Source: Ophiura sarsii
Taxonomy: Eukaryota > Echinodermata > Ophiuroidea > Amphilepidida > Ophiuridae
DNA length: 64,000 bases
Direction: 5' to 3'
Assembly: GCA_035610835.1 (NCBI GenBank)
Contig: CM069455.1
Coordinates: 22,548,264-22,612,263, forward strand
In this document: one piece after another, positions 12,701-27,700 of the stretch
How positions within the stretch are numbered: the first letter of the stretch is position 1
Layout of the letters: the number at the start of each line of letters is the position of its first letter
The notes under the pieces: generated by a model
What the model was told of the DNA's origin: nothing
Database searches by the model: none
Seen by the model: the letters and a program-made list of their open reading frames with translations, nothing else
Translations under genes and position numbers: made by a program

Positions 12701-15700
12701 CTGAAAGGCTTTGTATTATACTTTTTCCATTGAGGGCGCTCACACTGTTTTACCGCCACAAAGCGATGAAAGGCTAGAGGAGCACCGAAGACCTTTTTTT
12801 TTTTTTTCCTTTAAATATTTCCCCCTTATTACATGTGTTATAAATCATGATGCATATACATGATGACGTCACCTCCAAACTTGAGCTGACACAAATGACA
12901 GTAAAGTAAACTAATTGTGTTGAGTTCAGATCAGAGGTTGCACGTCCTTGACCGGCAGCATATCCCATAAGGAAACACTTTAGATTGTAGAAGATTTACA
13001 AGACCGATGAAGGAACTTGGAAAACTCCCTGATACTGTCTATAAAGTCACTGTCATAATACTATGGATGAAATTCAAAGAGGATTTCTTGATGCACCCCA
13101 GGATGCTTCACTTTCATCACATGACCACTGATTTTTGTCACCAGTGTCTACTGGTTCCCATCGACATTACAGTGCAAGGAAATGCTTATAAAGTTGTTAA
13201 ACGAGGGTCTTTAAGAAAATCCTGTTGCAAGTAATATGATTGATGTGTTTTTAATACAGTCCTCTCTTGATTTTCTTAAAAACCCTATATTTTTATAAAT
13301 ACAAGTTTTAGTTGGGATTCAACTTCTTTCATATCTGCACCATGTTTTACTACGGTAGAGATCAGACGACCTCTAGCTGTTAACTACTTTAACGCATGTT
13401 TGTTTTGGTGATAAGCCCTGCTGGTACTGTAGGGGCGCTAAGCATGATGGGGTACATCAAGAAAACTTCTTTGGATGAAATTCAAGCTTTTTCATGAAAA
13501 ACTGTGCATGCATGCGCATGATGATTTCACGATTGACCTAACAGGACGCTCATTCATATATGGTCATGTGTTTTAAGATCGCCTCCTTTCGCGTTACACA
13601 CGGATTTTGGCTTTCGCGACATGATTTTTACTTTACACATTTATATTTGCTTGTATACCCCCTGAGGTAGTAAAAGTATACATTTTCTGAAGGAAAATTG
13701 CATGAGGAAACCAAATATGCCATTAAAATTATAGTACGACCAAGAACTAAAATGGTATGATCGGGAAATGTTCGGAAAAATATCAGAGTTTTTTAATTTT
13801 TAATTTGAGATCGATATATTTTTAATACCTACCCCTATCATTATTTACTTTACATATTTGAATTCCTCATGAAATTACCCATTAGATGATATATAATTGT
13901 CAAAGTTACTACGTCGGTATGGTAATTATACCGGCTAGTGAATATCTCCAATTTTTATTTTATTTATTTTTAGAATTTTCAGAAATATTTGTTTAAGGAT
14001 GAACCCTTCCCTGATATAAACTGCATTTCTGAATTCCTCTAGTTACAAGCTTTCCAAAAATGTATACTTTTGCTATCATAGGTTGAAAACTTTTTCTGTT
14101 ATAGTCATTTTTATAAATCCGGTAAATTGAGGCTGATTATTCATGTTGACTGTGTAGCGAATAGGAAGAAAGCTGATGATCATGGTCTTATCCACAATTA
14201 ATTAATTGTTACAAATAGTTGACAAGTCTGTTGAACTACATACTTAAAGACTACTAAATATCCTTTAAAATGGGACCAGAATGGTGTTTGTAACATTAGG
14301 CGATGACTAGTTATTGTAAAAAGAACAAACATTATCGCCATTATTGGATTATCCCCATTGAGTTTGTACAGGCGGCACCCCTTCCAGCGGCACCCCTTCC
14401 AGCACCACCCCTGGTCTCCAAACATCAAACAGCTGTATCTCCCCTTCTGTATTAGCTATACCAATGCCATTTTGCAGGCAGATAGCTTGTTATTAGGGCT
14501 TTAAAATGATACAAAATTTGTTGAGATAGCTTTTGTGGTTTTGAAAATATTTGAGGAAAATGACAGCATAAAACTACAAAATGTAACGGCACCACCCTAT
14601 TGGGAGGCGAGTTCATAACGCGTGACCATATTGAAAGCGTCCGGTACACACTTCTGGGTTTACGCACATCCGCTCGTCCTAATGTACACACGCACGCATT
14701 GTTGGAATTATGTCCATAGCATTATGACACTGACTATAGTTTACACTGAATAGTTTAAGTTCTGGGTTCTCTTTCCTAAACCCTTCATATTAAATACTTA
14801 ACTTTAATCATGTGTTTTCTTTCTTCAATCTTTCAAATTATCTACTTGATATGCTTTCTTAATATTTATTGACTGTTGTTGTATCTAGTTCCTTAGACTC
14901 TACTCTGTGTTGTTTCTTCAGTCTATCATTTATTATCATCTACTATATAGTTTGATCAGTTCCAAATTGGAGAAGCCTCCTTACACAACAGCGAATGAAT
15001 ACACAAGGGCGAGGGCGCACATGATGGCAACAAGCGCACTGTGCATCACATGTGTGACGCGTGCGTGCGGCCAACACGGCATGCGTGTGGCCATAATCTT
15101 GCAGGTACGCTTTCATTACTTTAGTGCGCGGAGAGATAAACACCAAATATTTCTCGCCAATTTAGAACTGATTTAACTATAGTAGATTTCTTGATATCCA
15201 TGGTCATCTTTTTCTAGGTTGTTGGACCATGTCTTAACTTTTTGCTATCTTTCAAATTCTATACTTACTAGCTTTCTTATATTTGTTCTCTGATTTTTCT
15301 AGTTCCTTAGGCCCGGCGTTCTCTTTCTTTAACCGCTCATACTCAATACATCTATTGTTGTACGCTTCTTTTAACTGTGATGGGGGAAAAAATCATATTA
15401 AAATCACGTGATATGGTTTTCACACTTATAAATATTTGTACGCTCTAGCTCATAGTTGAAGAGCTCAAAGACACTCTGTCTATATAATATAGAATTATTA
15501 AGCCATGTTTCCACTCAAGTTGATCCATGTACGACTGTTGCTGACAAGCTGGAACTACTTTGTATACCCTACCACTTCATGTCTTCAACGGGGACATTTA
15601 GTAGTGATGATTTTAAGGTAGGGTATTCTAATCTTAACCGATGCGCAAGAGAGATCACTGTTTATCAATGGTTTGATAATTGCCATATGTGTGTTATTTT

Positions 15701-18700
15701 GAATATGTCTACTTCCATGCGCTAACAGACATGTCCAAGGGGTGTTGAGATGTCAAAATAATGGTTTAAATTCACAAAAACACCCTGTTGGGAGAACCTT
15801 ATCATGCTTAAAGAGTACACTTGATAAAATAACCAAAAATATTCAGTGAAAGTGGTCTCTCCTGACCAAAAGGTTACATTATTGTTGTTTATAGTGAATA
15901 AAGTTAACTTTTGGTTGGTTATTTATGCTAAAGAGATGACATTTAGGCATATATGACCATTACTACTACATTTAGGGCAGGCCAATGCACTCTTTCAATC
16001 ATGGCAAACAACAGGTTTAATTTTATGAGCAGGAAAGCCCTGGATGCTTAAATGAATCAATGAACTGACATTACATTCATTTCAATTTGTTTTGACTTCT
16101 TCACATGCCTTCAACTCTATGTTGCCGAAATTTCCAGGCTGTGACATGTGATACAGCAAGCGGTTCCATGCCAGTGCATTTTTCAGTTCTGTCAGTAAGG
16201 TAACTGTTTGGATATTGACATGTCATTAGAGTAGGAATTGAAGTAATCCTGTGTGTCATTTTTGTTCATTTTGATGGACAGATTTTCAAGATATGACCAT
16301 GTGAACAATTATTAGTTTCTTTTTGTGCTAGCTATCACGATAGCTAGCTCTTATAGCCTGAATTCAAAATCAATATTCCAAGTACGCGATGACTTCGAGT
16401 CACTTGGTTCAGGAAACCGTGACCAAATCGGTATAATTATCGAACGGGTCCAGCCAAATGACACTCTCATACGGGTATATTGGTTGATCGAGAAGTGTGA
16501 CGCTTGGATGCTATGTGTATTGCATCAGGGTCACTTACAAGCGCCGCCTAATCCATCTATGTCCATGGCTTTGATTGGACGAGAGATGTGTTCAGTTGTT
16601 TAGCGCCCGGGGTGAAATTTTGAGATGATGTCCGCAGTTGTTTGCCTAGCCTGTGTAAAGTATATTTACTCCGATAGGTAAACAAAGCGATAAATATCCA
16701 CTAGCTTGTGGCAATGTAAAGAAATGGAGGGGGGAAGCAAACTGAGAATTTTAAGCAAATATAGAATAGATTAACGCTGTCCATGCGCGCGGTTATGCAC
16801 ACGCAAAATACAATTCACAAAATGTTTCACAAACGTATTTAATTTATTGGCTTTCATCATCATATATTTCGAATCACCATGAGAAATTAATTAACATAAG
16901 TACAAGCACGTCTAGTATTAGGTCAGTTATTCTTGAGATAAGACTTTGAAAGTTTAGAAAAGGTTTTTGCAAAATCTTTTTTATATGGCAAAACCAGGGA
17001 GGTGTAATAGGTAATATCACTCTGGTAAAACTAGCCGCATAGAAAGTGTCCCTTATGTCTGTTATTTTGTTATTCAACGAAAGCCGTTTAAAAACTATTG
17101 TACTTTTTAATTCACTATTGAGCAAATATACCTCTGACAATCTGTGTTGATTTTTACAACACTTATACCAATAAAGCCTATGGAGAGGGTGGTTCTAAAA
17201 TGTTTACTCTCGTGTTTGCCAAAGATGGAGATATCGTTTATAACTGCACAAACAAATCATACTGGGTAGTTAATTTCCATTCTTTGGTAGGCTTAATGAA
17301 ATAAATACAAAATTGGCGGTCGTTTTATGAGTTTTGAAGTCAATTGTTTGCGACATATGGGCGTAGCCAGGAGGCTTGTCATCCCGGGGGCACGAGAGTG
17401 GCGTGGGGTCCAGGGCCCACATTACATAAGGGCCCCGGCCCGGTAGGTCCTGGGACAAAGCCTTTAGGTGATTAGGATTGGTATTGATTCCCCACGACGA
17501 GAAACGCCATGAAATTGGAGATAAGTATATATAAAACCCTTTAACTCCCCTGAATTGTTAATTGCACCCCCCCCCCCCCCCCCCCCCCGAATGACCCTTG
17601 GTGGGTTACCTGTAGCTACGCCGCCAATGAATGCACACAACAAGATCAAATGATTGTTTCATTTCTTCCAAATTTCTTTTTAATTCACGAATTGGGCAGA
17701 GCTCCAAACTGAGTAATAGCCCAAACCCTAATTGGAGGTGATTCTTGTAAATAATTAATTTTCAGAGTGTTTATAACATTAATGTGAAAGTTTCAGATTA
17801 AAAATTCAAACCAAAAAATAAAAAAAAGTTAAAAAAAAGTACATAGTTAGTACATTATAAGTACATCTTTAAAGGATGATATCTCAGTTTGGAGTTTTCA
17901 TAAAGACTATAACTGAAAAATTATATAACTCCGCTTAAAAAAAGAGTACAGCCCAAACCCTAATTGGAGGTGATTCTTGTAAATAATTAATTTTCAGAGT
18001 GTTTATAACATTAATGTGAAAGTTTCAGATTAAAAATTCAAACCAAAAAATGAAAAAATAAAAAAATACAAATAAAAGTACATCGTTAGTACATTATAAG
18101 TACATCTTTAAAGGATGATATCTCAGTTTGGAGTTTTCATAAAGACTATAACTGAAAAATTATATAACTCCGCTTAAAAAAGAGTACCATTGTTAAGCGG
18201 AAGATCTCTACTACAATAATCAAATACAAGCTCAATGTTGATATCTTGCCTAATTGTGTCTGATTTTCACATACAGTACGGACAACTACTGCAAATTTGT
18301 CTTCATATTCATTACTTGACATCATGCCCAAATTTGCCAATACGTTCACTGCCTGCTCTTGTGCCAATACTGATTACCCAATTACATGTCATTATTCTAC
18401 CAAATGCTTTCCTAAAAAATATCAAAGTCTTTCATTTGTACTAGCACTTCCCCTTTAAAGGGTTTTTATTGAGCCAAGTTTATGTATACCAAATAGGTTG
18501 AAACTTGGACAGCACTCTAAAATCATAAGGTTTACTTTTATGTGGGACACCCCTGTATAATAGCTCACCTTGTTAAGTAGATCGTGCGTTGTCTGTAAAC
18601 TATTGACCACATCGGCTGTACCTTGGACAGTACTCTTGACCTGAGAACAAATAATGAAATAAATACAGATATTATTTATTTATTTATAATGCTTTATTTA

Positions 18701-21700
18701 TTGAGTGTAAAATACTTCTTTCCAAGTAGGCCCTCATTTTATGCATACATAATATATACAGATTGTTAAAAATATATTAACATAAAATAATCATATACTA
18801 ATAAATATTAATTCAGTGGGAAGTGGTGACACATGACTTAAATTGTCTCGATGAAATATTTCTTAACTCGATACATATTTCTGAAGAAATATTGTTCCAA
18901 AGAGAAGAAGCTCTAGCATGAAATGTATGCTTACCAGAATTGGTTTTGAATTTTGGAATCAAAAATAGAGTATTTGATGTGTGATTTCTGGTTGTATGAG
19001 TATGACTGTTATGTATGTAAAAAGTCAAATGGACACAATAACTAATTTGGACTGATATTTCTTAACATTTGAATACAATGATACACCTTTGATCAGTCCA
19101 CCTTTCATTTAGATTTACCCATTTGAATAAATTCATTATATCATTAATACATGTAGGTGTCTAAATATCGGCAGATTGTTCTGGCTAAACAATTATGGAG
19201 AATTTGCAGCTTAGTTTGGTATGTCAGAGAACAGTTTAACCATACGTTATTAGATCTAAAAGATTTTTTCAATTGTACCTTTTGTGATTTGCATACCAGA
19301 AGATTTTATTACAGTAATCGCAATCAATTAGAATTACATACAACATAACGGGGAAATACTGTAAAATTGGAAACGTCGTGTGTGTAGTTTTTCACGCTTT
19401 GCATGTTTTGAATAATTTGCTTGTTTTTATTTTCGCGATTTTGAACTTCCTAACATAGACCTAGAAACAAAATCAATATATTCACGCTTGCTGATATTAT
19501 CGCGAAAATACATGTAGTGCAAAAAAAATTCAATTTCACAATAGTTTCCATTAACAGGGAGATTAATTTCAACGCTGTTCATCAAAAGATGGAAAGATTT
19601 ATCTATATAACAAACTTAAAATCAAAATCAATGTGCTATTGACACACCAAATTCAACCAAAAAAAACGGAGGTTGTTGATACACCAAATGGTCTGTTTAA
19701 ATTGTTATACATGTCTAGGGTTGACATCCAGAAAGACATAACTAAACAAGGACATTCTGAGAAAAATTAGTTTTAACATTATCTATCAAGTTGTGAATAA
19801 AAATGAATTTGGCTGAACTCCAATGGGGGAGAGAGGTGTTTTTGTGTAAGTCTTTGTGGTTCTTACAATATTTAGGTGACAAGAATATCTCAAATTTCCC
19901 CAAATTACGTCTGTCTGGTTGTCAACCCTCGATATAAAGACATCAAAAAAAGTAACTCGGCTGTTGTAAAAGCACCTATAATTTTAAAATTGTTACTCAT
20001 ATTCTAAAAATGAAAATACCAGGAGACGGACAATTTAATTACGGTGATTTCGACACCTTGTTTGTTAAAATCGATAAAGTATTGTTGTCGCGGTATGTGC
20101 TTACAGATGAAAAGTGCCATTTCCATTGTTGCATTAACTCCTATTGATCTCTCTGATTCAGCGTGAAGATAATAGGGGGAATTTTGATAGTTTGTCCATG
20201 GCGATGACCTGTCCTGTCTGTCTTTTCGGACCTTCTGAGCATTTGGGGTTTTAAATTCATCCATTTTAATTGTAAAGAAGTACGCCTGTCATCCCCATTA
20301 AATTTGTCCTGGATTATGCTAATCAAGTTTACAGCACAACAAGAACAGCTAATCAAAATTCCCGCTATTATCTTCACGCTGAATCAGAAAGTTCAATAGG
20401 AGTTAATGCAACAATGGAAATTGCACTTTTTATCTGTAAGCACATACCGCGACAACAATACTTTATCGATTTTAACAAACAAGGTGTCAAAATCACCGTA
20501 ACTAAATTGTCCGTCTCCTGGTGTTCTCATTTTTAGAATATGAGTAACAATTTTAAAATTATAGGTGCTTTTACAACAGCCGAGTTACTTTTTTTGATGC
20601 CTTTATACAGTCAACACAAGAAGTAACTGACCAGGTAATAAATTTGCTGATAACTCTTCAAGTATGACTCCAACATGTTAAGAAATGTCTCCTCTTTAAT
20701 TTGAGATATTACACGCTAAGAATGGTTGATTATTGAGGAAGTTACAATCCCAAATGTAATGTCAAGTATGATTTTCATTTTCACATTTTGCTTTCCTACA
20801 CACGGACTCAAACCGGCAAATTATTGATTACTGGTAGTGGTAGAGCTAATTCACACGTCGATGGTTGTTGGATAGTCGGCCGGCCGCATTGTCACGGTTG
20901 ATCAATACAGCACACACGATTTACCTGTCATACTCTCCCCGTCCGTGTTGAAAAGAAAATGTGAAAATGAAAATCAGAATTGATCTAGCATTTGGGATTG
21001 TTACTTGCTCAATAATCAACCATTCCTAGCGTGCAATATCTCAAATTAAAGAGGAGAAATTTCTGAACAACTTTATAATTTAATGTTTTATGTAGGAGTT
21101 ATACTTTTAGATCTATTGGCATGTTTATTACCTGGTCAGTTACTTATTGTGTTGACTGTAAAGTACTTTCATTGGAATTTCAAATAACTCAACAGAAAAT
21201 ATTGTGAAGCTCTAAAACAAATCATCTGCATAACTGCCACACAGGTAATGGGGCATCATATAATTGCAGGTTAATTCATTTATTCACCATCAATCAGGCA
21301 GATGGGAGGGCATGTACGATGATCAATATCGATATATGTCAATATCATTTACACACAAATTCAATCACAGGGCAATCAGTTAAGGGATCATCAGTAAACC
21401 ACAATTATGTCAACACGTTACTATGGTTACTTACATCAGATGAGATGCTATAGATACATACATACAAGCAAACACTTTTTAATAAAGATGGTTTTGTGTT
21501 TTACTCTTCTTTTTGTGTGTGTGCGTGTTCACTATCTAATTGCAGACACCCGTATGAATTCACACCATCAAACTGCGGACACACCTTGGAACTGCGGACA
21601 GTCCTCGGTTCCTGATATGTTCAAAATATTCCAAATAGTATAAAAACGCTATCTAAATGAGGTCCTCTTATGACATACCCCCTCACACACCTCGGTTAGA

Positions 21701-24700
21701 TAGTATCACTGTGTGGTTGTGCGTGGTTGGCGGTGTGATACCAAGACACACAAAAAATAATCACCATTTTGTCCTCGGTGTATCGATGTGTGTCCAGGTT
21801 TGGGTGTCCTCGTTTGTATAGTACCACTTCATGGTCCTCGTTTGGGGGCAAATACAAGTACTGTAGGCGTGTGTGTGCGTGTGTTTTTCCCTGAAACAGT
21901 GGACCTTAACTAAGATACACCCCTAGCAAATGTGGATACACACTAACCATGGACTGTCCACGGTTTCTAACCATGTGCAAACAATTAAAAAAAACGTAAG
22001 AATTCATTTAAGACTAAGTCCAATTTTTTACTTTATACATGCTCATGGGTTTTTGACAGAACAGCAAGGATAAATATGGTGATTCTGATTGTACAATTTC
22101 CCTTTTTGAAGCCCCTCTTAAACGAATCAATGAAGGGCGGGCTAAATCTAGAATCCTTCTCCTACTAATGTTTGCTTATCAAATGCGCCAACACACATAA
22201 AGTACAAAAACATATTACAGCTAAAATATTAATGATCCGATACTGCATTTAATGCATTAAGTATTTATTCTATGGTTGCCTGCCCCTATATGCAGTAAAC
22301 AAGAGATTTTTCACATACATATATTTTCATGGATGGAAGAAAAAGAGGGCCTTTTTGGGCGTAATTTATTATAGTATATATCATACACTATGCTTTATGT
22401 CATCTCATTCCTCTATTTGAGAGGCGGTGTTGCAGGGCTTGAAATAAGGATTTAAGATCTATGGACCACTTTTGACACAAATTTGACCCTGGTTCAGATT
22501 TTCCTTCAGGATCAGGGAAAATTGTTCACATACCAGGCAGTCCTCCAAATAAGCATACATGAACCAGAAGCTAGTTTTTAAAAAATGTCAAGCTTATGCA
22601 GCATTTCGGCACGTGTGTATGCATTATGCAACATTTCAACACACGCGTCTTGAACTTGGTTACTCAGTATGCTATATCAGGGCTCAAATGTCACCAAGGC
22701 CATCTAGGCCATTGCTGTGCCCTTTTGAGGTTTTGCCTTGGTCCCTAGACCTTTGTTACCTTTCAAGGTATTCTTGACCCTTTGTTGGCCTAATTAGTGC
22801 CCCATCATAAATTTGTTCAGTGAACTTGAAATTGGGTGCCCTCAAAACTAAAAATTTGAGCCCTGCGCTATATTCCGTGATTGTTTGTTCAATCATTAAT
22901 AAGACTATAGTGATCATTAGGTTGATCAAAGGTTGTACAATACTGAAATATGATGAAACTTGGAATACTCATATCGTCGCTTTTCTTTCAAAACCTTGTA
23001 TGTTTTTCCGGCCCTTCAGCATGTATAAAGTAAAACTGTCACCGGTTATGCATAGGAAGAGTTGCTTTATACATGTTCTGGGACAAGAGAACTTACTAGG
23101 TTTTGATAGATGCGATTTTGTCACTTAAAAATGTTTAGAGCAGACCGCCTAAAGGTCATACATAGGAAGTATTACTTTATACATGCTGAAGGGCTGGATG
23201 GAGATACAAGGTTTTGAAAGAATAGCGACGATATACTTTTGTACAGAGTAAGTCAAAATGAAAAACTCTCATGGAAAAATGAACTCTCACAGGTAATAAG
23301 CAACAGCTCAGATATTGTCACCGTGCAATAAGCCTATCCATGTGTGAAAAATAAAACAACAAAAAGTAACCTTTGAATATGGTATGGTAACTGATCGAAG
23401 CCTCTCATCCATCTTAACACTTTCTATGTGGCAGGCGTCTGTGCAGACGACATCACAAAATTTCACAAAATGTTTCAAAAATGTTTAAGCTATTGAATTT
23501 TATCACCATTTTTGGAATCACCATGAGAAATGCATTTAATTAAGTACAAACATTCCAAGTATTGGTTAAGTGATTCTTGAGATAGACTTTCAAATTTGGA
23601 AAAGGTTTCTGAAAAATCTGTTTTGTATATGGTAAAACTAATAGCCGCGTGGAAAGTAATCCTTTCAAAGTCTATCTCAAGGATAACTGAACCAATATTC
23701 GGTATGTTTGTACTTATTTCAATGCATTCTCATCGTGATTACACATATGGTGATGAAATTCAAAAATTCAAAAAAAAATGCAGACGCCTGCCGCTTGGAA
23801 AGTGTTATTAATGTGTATTACCACGCACACAAAATCTTTTAATCATTAAACCGCCTGCATCTTGACCATAACACCGCTAGTCGCTTGATTAATTTCATTC
23901 TTAAAACATTATCTGCCGAGGGGTTTTGCAAACTGCCCATAATGAAAAGGGTATTAGTGTTTAAATTTTGTTTGTACTATGTATATTTATGGTCCAGACA
24001 GTAGTTCTATAAAACATGCACCTTTTTACAACCATGACATTTGCTTTAGTTTGATCAGTTCCAAATTGGCAAAGCCTCCGTACCAGCGAATGAATACAGA
24101 AGTAGGCGGGAACGCAAGCAGGCAATTATCGCAATGTGCATCATATTACAGCATGAAGCGTGCGTGCGGCCAAAACTGTGTGCAAATGGCCATATAATCG
24201 TGCGCCTACGGTTGGATTACTTTTCTTGCGGAGAGATAAAAACCGAATATTTCTCGCCAATTTGGGACTGATTAAACTATAGAAATTGGCCAATTAATTA
24301 TATAATGGAGGAATACAATCACACAAATGACACTGACACTCTGAAAATCTTTGATAGTTCTAGTATGATCATACAAATGGCATTGTTCAATCTCAGAACA
24401 AACGTAAAGATTTGTTTATATCAGCACACCAAATGACATTCTAGCAACTTCACTGACAACCACCAAGTATAAAGACCCTATTTATAGAATTAATTAAAAA
24501 ATAGAATCACCTTTCAGTACAATTGAAGTCCAAATTCGGAGATCCTTTTTTATTATAGAATCACATCATGCAATTTCTCTTACAAGGGCCAAATGTGTGA
24601 ATATTTTATTCATAGAATCGCAAAAATAAACCGACAATCACCAAACTGCCATTACTCTGGCACTAAAAATTCTCATATGATTATCATCAAATATAATCTC

Positions 24701-27700
24701 AACTTTTGAATCTGTATACTATTTCACAAACTATATATATGTTAATTTTGGATGATTGATACTTTTTACTAACAAAAGGGTTTTAAAACTCTGCTCGTGT
24801 ATGTTAAATCATTATTAAAAAAAAGTCAGGCTCAAATTTAGTACCACCATAACAAGTGGCTACTTTCATTTTGTACTTAGTTTAGTTCAAAATCAAGCAA
24901 TCTCACAAAAGTGATTTTATTTTATTTGAGATCATTTGGGTCCTACGACCCTGGATAACCCAATAAGCTTATAGCTTATTTCCATCGGGGTCCATTAGAT
25001 GTGTGAACAGATACAGACCGGGATGATCCCCTACACTGTACGAAAGAGTCTGTAACCTTTTTAACGTGCTCGGGTATTGCTCTTCCGATGCACGGGACCA
25101 CAATTTCTGTGTGACTTCCAAACCACCGGTTTTTGCTGCCATTAGGAAATCGTCACAATCACTTTGCTTCATTTACCAGGCTACCGACACGGCGCACACA
25201 ATGTATCAGCACTTAGATTGTAACAGCCCCTAACAGTAAAGATTCTTTTTATACCATCGCACAAATGACACTTGAGAAACATCACTAACAATTACTAAGT
25301 ACAAAGACACTATTTATAGAATCAAATTTGAGTACATTTCATGGATTACAGTGTGCTTTCAAATAAGAGTGCATCCACATCGACCCAAGCCATGTTCAGA
25401 CGGGGAGTGAGTGGTTGGAGTAAATTCAGACCCAGGGGCAATGAAATTCAAAAAATATGTCTTCTATTCTGACAGTTGATCACACACATTTAACAAGGCT
25501 TTACATGTTCTCCTCACTTTTCCACATGTGACCACATTGTGGCCAGGGCCGGAACTTTAAATGTTTTTCAACCAGCCAGTCTGGCAGGTAACTCACAAAA
25601 AATACCTGTCCGACAGAATGTCACCAGCCAGTGTAACTCGTATACACTGTAAGTTTGAAAATGTTTGCCAACCAGTCAGGTGGGTACTTTTGAATCTTCC
25701 CCTGCCCAACACAAAAGTTACCCGCTATTGGCAGGTGGGTGGGTGCTATTTCCAGGCCTGTTTGTGTACAGCTGTAGCACTAGGGTGCAGTTGTCTCTCA
25801 AAGAAACAAGACGGTTCTAAATTGAGGTCTATAAAATGGTTGTTTTGGTTTTTTTATGGAATAAATCAGGAGCAAAGAAAGTTACTAAATTTTCTTTTGA
25901 GAATGCGCATTTTTCACAGATTTGAGCAGCTTGCCAAGTTGGCTGTATATGAATGAACACAAATTGTGAGGTGATCATCAAATTGAATCGAGCAAAATGT
26001 CATGTTTACGTCAGTGCTCGTGTTAATTGCTTCCACACGGGCGTCAACTATGAGCTGGCAGGTCATGTTAGCTTGTTACTCCTGAGTAATCTCAGGAGTA
26101 AATTGGGTAACAGTAAGGCCAGAACGCTGTCCAGACAGGCTCCTATTCTAACCCTGAACGTGATTAAATTACTACTCCGAACTTTTACACATTCCACGCG
26201 GCAGGCAGCTGCAGACGACATTTCAACATTTCACAAAATGATTTAAAAATGTCATGATTATTGAATTCATCACAATATTTGAAATCGCCATGAGAAATGC
26301 ATTGAAATAAGTACAAACATGCCTAGTATTAGTTCAGTAATTCTTGAAATATACTTTGAAAGTTGGGAAAGGTTTCTAAAAAATCTGTCTTGTATAGGGT
26401 CAAACCAATAAGGTTTCTAAAAATTCTGTGTTGTATAGGGTAAAACCAATAAGTTTTCTAAAAAATCTGTCTTGTATAGGGTAAAACCAATAGCCGTGTG
26501 GAAAGTGTGAAGTGCTTCCACACGGGCGTCAACTCCGAGCTGGCAAGTCGTGTTAGCTCGTTACTCCTGAAAAATCTCAGAGAAATCTCAGGAGTAAATT
26601 GGGTAACAGTAAGGCCGGAACGCTGACAAGACGGGCTTCTATTCCAACCCTGAACATGATTAAATTGCTACAAAAAAGGTTCGTCTCAAAGCTTGCGAAG
26701 GCTTCAAAATTGGGCAACGCACATGGTTTTTTGTCTTCCATTTTTTTGTTTTCACTTTTTTTTTTTTGTGTGTGTCAATTTTTACATTATTTGCAACCGT
26801 TGACACTTTCTGATATTGTTTTTTTCTATTTGAAATGAATATTGTGATGTAGTTGTGTAACGTACAATTGTGCAGCTTTTTTCGAACTGAGTCATGTACA
26901 AGTTTGAGAAAAGGAAAATCTGCCAATATTTTTAATAAAAACTTGAAAAAGAAATTTATAGGGAAAAAAACAAATGATTTCACAATTTCCTGCATTTCAG
27001 ACGCGGTATGTTTGGCATTTCAAAACCAATACCCGCGCAAGCTTTGAGACAAACCTTTTTTTTCTTCTTTCTTTTTTATCACAACCCAAATGTGACCTAT
27101 CATCTGAATGTGTACCATCAGTCTGGCAAAGCTAGTAATAGTAGATATTCCTATTGATCCCAAAGGATGTTATGAAAACAGGATATTCTTAAACCATGTT
27201 TAAATTGTAAATATATAAATGTATACACAAGAGTGTTTAGTATATAATCAGATTTGGCTCAAATTAAATTCCAAAATGGACAAGCTGTTTTTTCTAGGGC
27301 AGGTTGAAAATTGTCTGAGGATTCAAATGGCATTACATTTAGCCAACTATCGTTGCTGTTCTGTCAACACTTTGTATCTCCATCCGGCCCTTCAGCATGT
27401 ATAAAGTAATACTTCCTATGTATAACCTTTGGGCAGTCTGCAATAAAACATGTTCAAGGACCAAACACACATCTATCAAAACCTTGTAAGTGCTCTTGCC
27501 ACCTGAACATGTATAAAGCCACACTTCCTACATGTATGCATGCATAAACCGTTGGCCTGTTTTACTTTATACATGCTGAAGGGCCCTTCTAGGCTCCTAC
27601 ACACATTTTGTTTACAGTTTCAAAAGAATATGATTGAGAAGCACCGAGAAGTGTCAATTGATATTCCATCTAGATGGAGTCGTGGGGGCAGATCCAATCT

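Noticed and set aside
25561..26246. Two overlapping plus-strand frames of 131 and 97 codons
   Set aside because: They cover a MITE and a direct repeat and have no protein-like features of their own.
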